64,000 nucleotides of DNA, from positions 120,860 to 184,859 of the forward strand of contig PCAM01000002.1 in assembly GCA_002730555.1 (NCBI GenBank). Direction: 5' to 3'. Each line of letters opens with the position of its first letter. Position 1 is the stretch's first letter. Source of the stretch: Chloroflexota bacterium (GTDB taxonomy: Bacteria > Chloroflexota > Dehalococcoidia > Lucifugimonadales > Lucifugimonadaceae). The position numbers and the translations under genes were made by a program. The notes under the pieces are model-generated. The model ran no database searches, was not told where the DNA came from, and saw nothing but the letters and a program-made list of their open reading frames with translations. Of the stretch, positions 1 to 7,901 are shown piece after piece.

Positions 1-395
1 ATGTCATGCCCGACAATCTCCCGGATGGCCCGGGCGAACTCAGCGTCCATGTCAGGGAACTCTTCCGAAACGGCTGCGCCATGATTCGCTATCAGCACCG
101 CGCCCCACGGTCCCTGGTCACGCAGCATCCCGAGCATCTCGCCGGAAAGCCTGTCGTACGCGTCCTTCGTGATGGTTCCGATTGGCCCGGTCCGGGCGAA
201 CATCAGCGGTACGAGCTCGAACCCCAGTTGGCGTGACGCCTCAACGTACCCGGCGATCGTGTAGTTGGAGTCGGCGTGACGCTCCAGGATCTCGTGGCCG
301 CGCAGGAGCTCTACCTCTTCAAATTTATCGTACTCGGCCAGGACACGCGAGAAGGTGTTGGTCTCGTGCGAGATGCCAAGGGTTGCGATGCGCAT
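1..395 (-). CDS. M81 family metallopeptidase / MlrC-like protein (partial, runs off the window)
   Basis: Reading the minus strand from an ATG at 395 gives a frame open to the window edge, about 131 residues, starting MRIATLGISHETNTFS. That opening is typical of the MlrC (microcystinase C, M81) family, where the His-Glu pair of the HETNTF motif is a proposed metal ligand pair. A later stretch, VLIANHGAAVSEE, fits the same N-terminal domain. The gene is downstream of the five enolase-superfamily genes on the same strand, so it may end that cluster; the substrate is not evident. It is missing from the ORF track because the stop lies outside the window. The family call is fairly secure, the function is not. 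Confidence 0.82.
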   Translation of the reverse strand, partial: MRIATLGISHETNTFSRVLAEYDKFEEVELLRGHEILERHADSNYTIAGYVEASRQLGFELVPLMFARTGPIGTITKDAYDRLSGEMLGMLRDQGPWGAVLIANHGAAVSEEFPDMDAEFARAIREIVGHD

Positions 396-496
396 GTGGT
401 TTCCTGTGAGGCGTGTGCCGTGTTGCGATTTCACCGGAGAGGCGGTCAGTGGACCGCCCTCGGGCGGATACCAATCAGCCCCTACGCGTGGTCGCT

Positions 497-1663
497 TTAT
501 CCGGCGTAGGCGTGCTTTTCGGCTGACGTTTCGTCCAGGTCGCAGCCCCAGCCGGGGCCGTCCGGGATGGTCATGTAGCCGTCTTTGAGTTCCGGCACGG
601 CGGTCGTGAGTTCGTCGCGCCACGGCGAAGAATCTACGTCGCACTCCATGATCCTTACGTTCGGTACCATCGCCGCGAACTGGAGCGACTGGAAGGTCGC
701 CAGGTGGGATGTGTAGTTGTGCGGGGCGATGTTCATCTCGTACAACTCGGCGAGGTCGGCGACCTTTTTCGACTGACTGAAGCCCTGCCACGGAACGTCG
801 ATCTTGACGGTGTCCATCGCCCTGAGATCGAAGAAGCGCTTGTACTCACGTACTCCAAGGAGCTGCTCGCCGGTGCAGATGGGAGTGCGGGTGGAAGACT
901 TGACTTGCGCCAGCGGCTCGGGCTCGAAGCGGTCGAACTCCAGCCACATCATGTTGTACGGCTCCAGCGCCTGTGCAAGCCGGATTGCGGCTTCCGTTTT
1001 GAACTCGTAGTGGATGTCGAGGGCGATGCCAACTTTTGGTCCGGCGGCCTCTCTCATTACGGAGATCTGCTGGACCGCGTGATCGATCAGGTCCTGGTCG
1101 GCGTTCTGGTCGAAGTCATCAGCGAACACGTCATTCATGCGTCTTGAGGGGTCGCCCGGGAAGATGATGTTTGACTTAAATGCGCTGAACCCGGCGTCGG
1201 TGGCTTCCCGCACGCAGTCGGCCACGTCGTCCCAGGTCCGCAGCGGAGCCACGCCAAGTTCACCGGCCCGTTGCGCCCTGTAGGACGCCAGGTGGGACCA
1301 GTACACCTTCTGCCGCTCCCTGAACGGGCCACCAAGAAGTCGATAGACGGGCAGCCCGGCCACCTTGCCCTTGATGTCCCAGAGCGCCAGCTCGATGCCG
1401 GCGATGGCCATCGCCATCGCACCACCCCTGACCTGTGCGGATTTGCGGTACATGTCGAGGTAGTGCCGTTCAACGGGATCCGGGTCTTTGCCGATCAGGG
1501 TGGCGCCGATGTCCTGCACCAGCCCGGCCAGGCCGTGGGATACGGATCCCGTTCCGAACTGGCTGTATCCGGTGATGCCGGCGTCCGTGCGAACGATGCC
1601 GAAGAGCCAGGGTCCGCCCCCGCCGGTGTCGACGGCCCGGGTTTCGATTGAGGCGATCTTCAT
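497..1663 (-). CDS. Enolase superfamily protein, mandelate racemase/sugar-acid dehydratase type (paralog 1 of 5)
   Basis: A 388-residue two-domain enolase-superfamily protein. The N-terminal capping domain contains the GIELALWDIKGK signature near residues 89-100. The barrel supplies metal ligands Asp216 (LDIH), Glu242 (WLEFD) and Glu266 (GEQ), with Lys163 on strand 2 and a His315 (APHN)/Asp289 pair. Ligand spacing resembles D-galactonate dehydratase. Only this copy has a D-x-H at the first ligand (His218), as galactonate and mannonate dehydratases do; the other four have D-x-N. It probably dehydrates or racemises a sugar acid or similar acid, but the substrate cannot be read from sequence. 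It is the last of five tandem copies in transcription order, followed by the M81 gene. Confidence 0.93.
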   Translation of the reverse strand: MKIASIETRAVDTGGGGPWLFGIVRTDAGITGYSQFGTGSVSHGLAGLVQDIGATLIGKDPDPVERHYLDMYRKSAQVRGGAMAMAIAGIELALWDIKGKVAGLPVYRLLGGPFRERQKVYWSHLASYRAQRAGELGVAPLRTWDDVADCVREATDAGFSAFKSNIIFPGDPSRRMNDVFADDFDQNADQDLIDHAVQQISVMREAAGPKVGIALDIHYEFKTEAAIRLAQALEPYNMMWLEFDRFEPEPLAQVKSSTRTPICTGEQLLGVREYKRFFDLRAMDTVKIDVPWQGFSQSKKVADLAELYEMNIAPHNYTSHLATFQSLQFAAMVPNVRIMECDVDSSPWRDELTTAVPELKDGYMTIPDGPGWGCDLDETSAEKHAYAG

Positions 1664-1710
1664 GTTGTTTTGTCCATCTGGTTAACGGGCCGGGGTCCCG
1701 AGGCAGGACC

Positions 1711-1891
1711 TCTCCCTCACCCTCACCCTCTCCTGCTGGGAGAGAGGATTTCCCGTTGTGGGGGCGTATGGCAATACGCCCTCTCGTTGTATGGCCGTGG
1801 GCATATTGTTATACACCCCTACCCGTTGATGCGTTCGCAGTTGTAGGGGTCGATTGGCATCGACCCGAGGGCGGATACCAATCCGCCCCTA
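1711..1891. repeat. Intergenic block of dispersed palindromic repeats (between paralogs 1 and 2)
   Basis: The block contains a CTCCCTCACCCTCACCCTCTCC / GGGAGAG unit (1711-1750), then GGGGCGTATGGCAATACGCCC (1761-1781), then GTAGGGGTCGATTGGCATCGACCC (1843-1866) and GGGCGGATACCAATCCGCCCCTA (1869-1891). Each is an imperfect palindrome, and close relatives recur between many genes in this window. No protein-like frame is convincing here; the ORF track lines through it are shadows. Confidence 0.85.
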
Positions 1892-1914
1892 CGCGTTGTC
1901 TGGTTCACAGACGA

Positions 1915-3081
1915 TCACCCCGTGTAGGCGTGCTTCTTCAGGGCGGACTCGTCCAAGTCGCAGCCCCATCCGGGTTCTTGCGGGATGTCCATGTAGCCGT
2001 CCTTGATGTCCGGCAGGACCGTCGTCAGCTCATCTCGCCACGGCGCGGAGTCCACGTCCGACTCCATGATCCTGACGTTGGAGACGGCGGCGGTCAGGTT
2101 GAGGCTCTGGAAACTGGACAGGTGCGATCCGTAGTTGTGCGGTGCGATGTTCAGCTCGTAAGTTTCCGCCAGGTCCGCCACCTTTTTGGCCTGGGAGAAG
2201 CCCTGCCACTGCACGTCCACCTTGACGGTGTCCATGGCGCGGCGCTTGAAGTAGGGCTGGTACTGGCGCACGCCAACGAGTTGCTCGCCGGAGCAGATCG
2301 GCGTGGTTGTCGATCCTTTGAGTTGTGCCAGCGCCTTGGCGTCCTGGTTGTCGATCTCCAGCCACATCAGGTTGTGCGGCTCCAGTTCGCGGGCGATGCG
2401 GATAGCGCCCTCGGTCTTGAAGTTGAAGTTAATGTCCAGGGCGATCCCGATATCGGGACCGACGGCCGCCCGCATGGCCCCGATCTGACGTTCAGTATGG
2501 TGCACGAGCTCTGTCGTCGCGTTCTGGTCGTCCGACTGGAAGAACCCCTGGTTCATGGCGCTGGAGTTCTCGCCGTGGAACACGATGTTCGTCTTGAACG
2601 CCGTGTAGCCGCGTTCCACAGACTCTGCGGCGCAGTCGGCGACGTCTTCCAGGGTGAGGAGCGGTGTACCGCCGTAGAACTCTGCGTTGGCTGCGCGATA
2701 GGTGGCGAGGTGCGACCAGTAGACGCGCTGCCGGTCGCGGTGTGGGCCGCCTACCAGATGGTGGACCGGCACGCCGTAGCGCTTGCCCTTGATGTCCCAG
2801 AGCGCCAGCTCAATCCCGGCGATCGCCATCGCCGTCGCGCCGCCGGACATTGAACGCGTCTGCCGGTACATGTCCATGTAAAACTTTTCGACCGGGTCCG
2901 GGTCTTTGCCGATGAGCCAGCCGGACAGGTCCTGGATCAGTCCTGGCAGTCCGTGTGCCATTTTCCCTTCGCCAAACTGGCTGTACCCGGTTATCCCCTC
3001 ATCCGTACGGACGGCGCAGAAAAGCCATGCGCCCCATCCGCCGGATTTGACCGGGAATGTATCGATGCCGGTGATCTTCAT
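1915..3081 (-). CDS. Enolase superfamily protein, mandelate racemase type (paralog 2 of 5)
   Basis: The ORF track gives 422 aa, but the first 34 residues are translated from an intergenic palindromic repeat (LSRRERVRVRE). The ATG at 3081 (MKITGIDTF) restores a 388-aa protein matching its neighbours and has an AGGA motif upstream. Metal ligands are visible as LDIN, WLEID and SGEQ, with the AFKTN strand-2 lysine and the APHN histidine. The D-x-H histidine of paralog 1 is replaced by Asn, so the acid/base chemistry or substrate probably differs. It is close to paralogs 3 and 5 through the shared EIDNQD and QWQGFSQAKK stretches. Likely a sugar-acid dehydratase or racemase of unknown substrate. 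Confidence 0.93.
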   Translation of the reverse strand: MKITGIDTFPVKSGGWGAWLFCAVRTDEGITGYSQFGEGKMAHGLPGLIQDLSGWLIGKDPDPVEKFYMDMYRQTRSMSGGATAMAIAGIELALWDIKGKRYGVPVHHLVGGPHRDRQRVYWSHLATYRAANAEFYGGTPLLTLEDVADCAAESVERGYTAFKTNIVFHGENSSAMNQGFFQSDDQNATTELVHHTERQIGAMRAAVGPDIGIALDINFNFKTEGAIRIARELEPHNLMWLEIDNQDAKALAQLKGSTTTPICSGEQLVGVRQYQPYFKRRAMDTVKVDVQWQGFSQAKKVADLAETYELNIAPHNYGSHLSSFQSLNLTAAVSNVRIMESDVDSAPWRDELTTVLPDIKDGYMDIPQEPGWGCDLDESALKKHAYTG

Positions 3082-3128
3082 GTGGTTGTGTCCTGACGGT
3101 CTTTTCGGGTGTCGCCCAAGGCGGGACT

Positions 3129-3194
3129 TCTCCCTCACCCTGACCCTCTCCCGCCGGGAGAGGGAATTCTTGTCGGGTCGCATGGCAATACGCC
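3129..3194. repeat. Dispersed palindromic repeats upstream of paralog 2
   Basis: TCTCCCTCACCCTGACCCTCTCCCGCCGGGAGAGGG is followed by a GGGTCGCATGGCAATACGCCC-type unit. Read through on the minus strand it encodes the spurious LSRRERVRVRE peptide that lengthened the paralog 2 ORF. Confidence 0.85.
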
Positions 3195-3212
3195 CTTACA
3201 CGTTGACGTGAA

Positions 3213-4379
3213 TTAACCTTTGAAGGCGTACTTTTTTGCTGCGGTTTCGTCGAGTTCCGTGCCCCATCCGGGCCCGGTCGGGATGGTCATGTAGCCGTCC
3301 TTGATCTCCGGCAGAACCGTTGTCAGCTCGTCCCGCCAGGGCGCGGAGTCGACGTCCGATTCCATGATCCTGACGTTGGAGACGGCGGCGGTGAGGTTGA
3401 GGCTCTGGAAGGTGGACAGGTGCGAGTTGTAGTTGTGCGGAGCGATGTTGAGCTCGTACACCTCGGCCAGCTCGGCAACCTTCTTGGCCTGGGAGAAGCC
3501 CTGCCACTGCACGTCCACCTTGACGGTGTCCATGGCGTGCTTGCGGAAGTAGGGCTGGTACTGGCGCAGCCCGAGCAACTGCTCGCCGGTGCAGATCGGG
3601 GTCCGCTGCTGGGTCTTCAATTGCAGCAGGGCGTCCGGGTCCTGATTGTCGATCTCCATCCAGAACAGGTCGAACTCTTCAAGCGCACGCCCGATGGCGA
3701 TCGCGCCCTCGGTTTTGAAGTTGTAGTTGATGTCCAAGAGGATATCGATGTCCGGGCCGACGGCCTGACGCATAGCGCCGATCTGCGTTTTCGTGTGACG
3801 AACAAGGTTCGTGGGGGCGTTCTGGTCGTTCGATCCGGCGAACATGTTGTTGATCATTCTCGGGTTCTCGCCCGGGAAGATAATGTTTGTTTTGAACGCC
3901 GTGTACCCGGCATCAACGGCCTCCCGGGCGCAGTCGGCAAGGTCGTCCATCGTGCGAAGGGGTTTGGCGCCGAGCTCCGCGGCCCTGCGCGCCCTGTAGG
4001 TTGCGAGGTGCGACCAGTAGACGCGCTGCTTGTCGCGAAACGGTCCGCCGACGAGGCTGTATACCGGCACGCCGTGGTGTTTGCCCTTGATGTCCCACAG
4101 GGCCAGTTCGATGCCGGCCATCGCCATCGCCGTAGCGCCGCCGGTTTCGGCGCGCCTGTGGCGGTACATGTCCATAAAGATCTTATCGACCGGCAACGGG
4201 TCCTGACCGATGAGGCTCCGGCCCAGGTCTTCTATCAGCGCCGGCAGCCCTCGGTAAAGGGAGCCCTGGCCATACTCGCCGTATCCGGTGATCCCGGAGT
4301 CGGTTCGGACGGCGCAGAAGAGCCAAGGTCCGCGGCCGCCGTTGTCCACCAGGAAGTTCTCGATTGCTGTGATTTTCAT
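3213..4379 (-). CDS. Enolase superfamily protein, mandelate racemase type (paralog 3 of 5)
   Basis: A 388-residue member of the same tandem family, starting MKITAIENFLVDNGG. It has the GIELALWDIKGK capping-domain signature, strand-2 AFKTN, metal ligands LDIN, WMEID and TGEQ, and the APHN histidine near residue 315. The D-x-N variant is present. It shares long identical stretches with paralog 2, for example QWQGFSQAKKVA and AAVSNVRIMESDVDSAPWRDELTT, so these two are probably the most recent duplicates. Spacing to its neighbours is 100-130 bp, filled partly by dispersed repeats. Family assignment is secure; substrate unknown. Confidence 0.93.
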   Translation of the reverse strand: MKITAIENFLVDNGGRGPWLFCAVRTDSGITGYGEYGQGSLYRGLPALIEDLGRSLIGQDPLPVDKIFMDMYRHRRAETGGATAMAMAGIELALWDIKGKHHGVPVYSLVGGPFRDKQRVYWSHLATYRARRAAELGAKPLRTMDDLADCAREAVDAGYTAFKTNIIFPGENPRMINNMFAGSNDQNAPTNLVRHTKTQIGAMRQAVGPDIDILLDINYNFKTEGAIAIGRALEEFDLFWMEIDNQDPDALLQLKTQQRTPICTGEQLLGLRQYQPYFRKHAMDTVKVDVQWQGFSQAKKVAELAEVYELNIAPHNYNSHLSTFQSLNLTAAVSNVRIMESDVDSAPWRDELTTVLPEIKDGYMTIPTGPGWGTELDETAAKKYAFKG

Positions 4380-4485
4380 TTAGAAATATCCGTTCGTCCG
4401 ATGATCGCTGTTGGGGCGGCGCTTGCCCCGCCCTCGGGCGGGCTGCTGCCCGCCTCTACGCGTGTTGTGCGCTACGTCCCGTCAT

Positions 4486-5652
4486 TTACTTATTCCAGGC
4501 GTACTTCTTCAGCGCGTCCTCATTCAGGTCGCAGCCCCAGCCCGGGGAGGTCGGGACGGTCATGTAGCTATCGATCACTTCCGGTCGCTCCGTGAACAGT
4601 TCGAAGCGCCACGGCACGCCCTCCGGGTCGCTCTCCATGATTCGGACGTTTGAGACAGATGCGCACAGGTGGACCGACTGGAAGCTGGCGAGCTCAGAGG
4701 CCGGATTGTGCGGTGCGATGTTCAACTCGTAGGTCTCGGCGAGGTCGGCGACCTTCTTGGAGACGCCGAAGCCCTGCCACTGGACATCGACTTTGACGGT
4801 GTCCATGGCGTGCAGCTCGAAGTACGGCAGGTACTCCCGCATCGTAAAGTGCTGCTCGCCCGAACAGAGCAGCGTGGAGGTTGACGCCTTGAGCTGAGCC
4901 AGCGCCTCCGGGTCTTCGTTGTCGTGCTCGATCCAGAACAGATCGTACGGTTCAAGCGCCCGAGCGACCCTGATGGCGCCCTCGGTTTTGAAGTTGTAAT
5001 TGATGTCCAGGAGGATATCGACGTCGTCGCCGACCGCCTCACGCATCACCGATATCTGCTTCTCGGCCTGCCGCACGATATCCGTATCGGCGCGCTGGTC
5101 GTGGTTCTGGCCGTCCCGGGACTGTGAGATGGCCCGGGGAGTCTCCCCCGGCCACAGGATATTGGTCTTGAACGCGGTGTACCCGGCAGCCGGCACTTCC
5201 TGCGTTGCGGCCGCAACGGCGCCCCAGTCTTTGAGCGGCTTGTCGGGAGCCAGGCCCGGGTTTCCGGCGCGTGCGCTGGCCAGGTGGCTCCAGTAAACGC
5301 GCTGCTTGTCTCGGTACGGCCCGCCAAGCAGGTTGTTCACCGGCACGCCCATCGCCTTGCCCTTGATGTCCCAGCAGGCGAGCTCGATCGCGGCGATGCC
5401 CATGTTGACGAGGCCGCCGGGCGACTGGCGCATCAGGCGGTACAGGTCGAAGTAGATCTTCTCCACGGCCTCAGGATCTTTGCCGATGACATGCGGCTTG
5501 AAGTCCTCGATCAACCCGACGAGCGCGTGCGCCGCGACCCCGGAACCGAACTCACCGTAGCCGGTGATGTCGGCGTCGGTGCGAACGGCGGAAAACAGCC
5601 ATGGCCGGCGTCCTCCGTCGACTACAAAAACCTCTACGTCTGTGATTTTCAT
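4486..5652 (-). CDS. Enolase superfamily protein, mandelate racemase type (paralog 4 of 5)
   Basis: A 388-residue paralog starting MKITDVEVFVVDGG with an AGGA motif upstream of the ATG. Ligands are LDIN, WIEHD and SGEQ; the APHN histidine is kept, and the stretch after it reads PASELASF instead of the YNSHLSTF of its neighbours, so part of the active-site lid differs. It also differs after strand 2, with LWPGETPRAISQSRDG. This is the most diverged of the D-x-N copies by eye and may have its own substrate. It sits between paralogs 3 and 5 on the same strand. Confidence 0.93.
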   Translation of the reverse strand: MKITDVEVFVVDGGRRPWLFSAVRTDADITGYGEFGSGVAAHALVGLIEDFKPHVIGKDPEAVEKIYFDLYRLMRQSPGGLVNMGIAAIELACWDIKGKAMGVPVNNLLGGPYRDKQRVYWSHLASARAGNPGLAPDKPLKDWGAVAAATQEVPAAGYTAFKTNILWPGETPRAISQSRDGQNHDQRADTDIVRQAEKQISVMREAVGDDVDILLDINYNFKTEGAIRVARALEPYDLFWIEHDNEDPEALAQLKASTSTLLCSGEQHFTMREYLPYFELHAMDTVKVDVQWQGFGVSKKVADLAETYELNIAPHNPASELASFQSVHLCASVSNVRIMESDPEGVPWRFELFTERPEVIDSYMTVPTSPGWGCDLNEDALKKYAWNK

Positions 5653-5692
5653 GTGGTGTTCCTATCCGTTGGTGATCGGGTATCCGGATTCG

Positions 5693-5795
5693 GGACCACT
5701 CCCTCACCCACTGGAAGAGGGAGTGGTCCTTGTAAGGACGTAGGCAATACGCCCTCTCGTTGTCCGACCGTGGGCGTATTGCCATACGTCCCGAC
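5693..5795. repeat. Dispersed repeats with a perfect 13-bp hairpin between paralogs 4 and 5
   Basis: GGACCACTCCCTC and GAGGGAGTGGTCC form a perfect 13-bp stem with an 11-nt loop (5693-5729). It is followed by two GTATGGCAATACG-type units in opposite orientation (about 5734-5795). The hairpin lies in the transcript between two paralogs and could affect transcript stability or read-through. Confidence 0.8.
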
Positions 5796-5820
5796 AAGGT
5801 GATTGTTCGTTGCGTTCTCG

Positions 5821-6987
5821 TTATTTGTCCCAGGCGTGCTTCTTTGCTACCTCTTCGTTGAGGTCCGTGCCCCAGCCCGGTCCCTGCGGGATGTCGATAT
5901 AGCTGTTCACCGGCTCCGGAACCACGGTCACCAGTTCGTCCTTCCACGGGATGGCGTCCGGGTCTGACTCCATGATCCGCACGTTGGACACGGAGGCGCA
6001 CAGGTTCAGGCTCTGGAAGGTGGAGAGGTGGGAGTTGTAGTTGTGCGGGGCGATGTTGAGCTCGAAGGTCTCGGCCAGATCGGCGACTTTCTTGGCGTTG
6101 CCGAACCCCTGCCACTGGACGTCCACCTTCACGGTGTCCATCGCTCTGAGATCGAAGAAGGGTTGGTACTGCCGCATCGTGACCAGCTGCTCGCCGGAGG
6201 TGATGGACGTTCGAGTCGATATCTTCAGTTGCAGCAGCGCTTCCGGGTCTTGGTTATCGATCTCCAGCCAGTAGAGCTTGTACGGTTCGAGCGCCCGGGC
6301 GACCCGAATGGCGCCTTCAGTCTTGAAGTTGAAGTTGATGTCAAGGCAGATATCAATGTCCGGGCCGACGGCGTCCCGCATGACGGATATCTGCTTCACG
6401 GCCTGGTTTACGAGATCGGCCTCGGCGAGCTGGTCGTGGCTCACGCCGTCACGTCCCTGCGTGATGGCCGAAGACGGATTTCCGGGGAACAATATGTTGG
6501 TCTTAAACGCCGTGTAGCCTTTGTCGACGGCCTCACGTGCGCAGTCCGCAACGTCGTCCCATGTCCGCAGCGGCTTCGCCCCCCACAGTTCATGATTCCG
6601 CGCACGGTAGGTACCGAGATGCGACCAGTAGACCCGCTGCTGATTCCTGAAAGGGCCGCCAACGACGCGGTGCACCGGCAAGCTAAGGGCCTTGCCCTTG
6701 AGGTCCCACAGCGCCAGCTCGATCCCGGCGATGGCCCATGCCGTGACGCCATACGGCGTGCCGCGATAGGCGCGGTACAGATCGAAATAAAGTCGCTCGA
6801 CCGGCGTCGGGTCTTTGCCGATAAGCCAGGTGCTCATGTCACGCACCAGGCCCCGGACGCCGTGCGTGACCCCGCCTTCGCCGAACTCGCCGTAGCCGGT
6901 AACCCCGGCGTCGGTGCGTATGGCGACGAAGTGCCAGGGTCTCGCCCCGCCGTCTACCGCGAATGTGTCTATCCCGGTGATCTTCAT
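5821..6987 (-). CDS. Enolase superfamily protein, mandelate racemase type (paralog 5 of 5, promoter-proximal)
   Basis: The ORF track starts 13 codons early. The ATG at 6987 (MKITGIDTFAVDGG) follows GAGGAG at a suitable distance and gives 388 aa, the same length as the other four. Metal ligands are LDIN, WLEID and SGEQ, with AFKTN on strand 2 and APHN for the catalytic histidine. It is first in transcription order, so a promoter for the cluster would be expected between 6990 and 7110, although no convincing one was seen. Enzyme class is secure (enolase superfamily); reaction and substrate are open. Confidence 0.93.
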   Translation of the reverse strand: MKITGIDTFAVDGGARPWHFVAIRTDAGVTGYGEFGEGGVTHGVRGLVRDMSTWLIGKDPTPVERLYFDLYRAYRGTPYGVTAWAIAGIELALWDLKGKALSLPVHRVVGGPFRNQQRVYWSHLGTYRARNHELWGAKPLRTWDDVADCAREAVDKGYTAFKTNILFPGNPSSAITQGRDGVSHDQLAEADLVNQAVKQISVMRDAVGPDIDICLDINFNFKTEGAIRVARALEPYKLYWLEIDNQDPEALLQLKISTRTSITSGEQLVTMRQYQPFFDLRAMDTVKVDVQWQGFGNAKKVADLAETFELNIAPHNYNSHLSTFQSLNLCASVSNVRIMESDPDAIPWKDELVTVVPEPVNSYIDIPQGPGWGTDLNEEVAKKHAWDK

Positions 6988-7109
6988 TCGGCGAGCGCTC
7001 CTCTTCAGAGTCGGTTGAGTGGGCATAAAACCGGCTCGGCGGCGCTACTGTACACCCGCTTCCCTCAATCGGGGGGGCTGGTTGCTCACTCACTCTCAGA
7101 AGATTCATG

Positions 7110-7690
7110 TTAGGGATCACCAACTTTGCGTCTCGACGCGGCGAGAAGCCCCATCGCGGGGATGAGGGTGATCGCGCCAACGGCCAGGCCGAAACGGATC
7201 GACCTGATGGTGGCGATCACGCCTATCACAGGCCCGAGTGTCACCTGCCCCAGTGAGCCGAACTGGGGTGCAACGAGATAACCGTCGCCCGTACCGACGG
7301 ATCGGGCCCACGGTTGATCCCGGTCGGCAAAACTGGCTGGCTGGAGTGGCGGAGGGCGACCGCGGCCCAGAACTCCTGCGCGATCAGGATCAATCCGAAC
7401 CTCGGGACAGAGGCCCACAGGAGGGATCCGATCGCAAGTATGGCATAGCCGATGGTGACAGATCGTCGCCGGGAATAAACAACGGCCACAATCCCCGTTG
7501 GAACCTCTGCGATCAGCACGGTGCCCTCAAGCACGGCTCCCACCAGCAGCGACTGAAGCGGGTTCAAACCAACCTCCACGATGGCATAAACCCCGGACTT
7601 GGTGAAGGTGACGTGGAAGGCGAACTGCATCCATACGTTCAGCAGTAGATAGGCCGTGCGCGGTTGCCGGCGGGTGGTGGTGCTTTCTGA
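7110..7690 (-). pseudogene. Decayed MFS transporter gene
   Basis: Two minus-strand frames carry the two ends of an MFS transporter. The 7241-7690 frame reads AFHVTFTKSGVYAIVEVGLNPLQSLLVGAVLEGTVLIAEVPTG, a typical first and second helix. The 7110 frame reads SLGQVTLGPVIGVIATIRSIRFGLAVGA, a typical C-terminal helix. About 250 central residues are missing and the two parts are in different frames near 7241-7300. No in-frame ATG precedes the first part before a stop. It is a deletion plus frameshift relic upstream of the enolase cluster and may once have been its transporter. Confidence 0.8.
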
Positions 7691-7901
7691 TGCCAGGGAA
7701 TTCAGGGGGCCAGCGAGACATGATTAACCAGTGAGAACAGCGCCCATACGAACGGTTTGAGCACTCCCTGTCAACGTCGCGCCTCCGCCCTCCCCCGCAA
7801 TTCAGCGCCGTGGCCGTAGAATCGCCGTCGCCAGATCGATCGATTCAAGGGGCCCGGATCGCGGTGCTCTTTCCTAACAACCGCTTTACCAGAGGAATCC
7901 G

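Noticed and set aside
1648-2853. 401-aa plus-strand ORF opposite enolase paralog 2, and similar ones at 3420-4595 and 6028-7113
   Set aside because: They are antisense shadows of the enolase genes, with repeated valine/leucine/arginine-rich sequence that mirrors the real genes and no recognisable domain.
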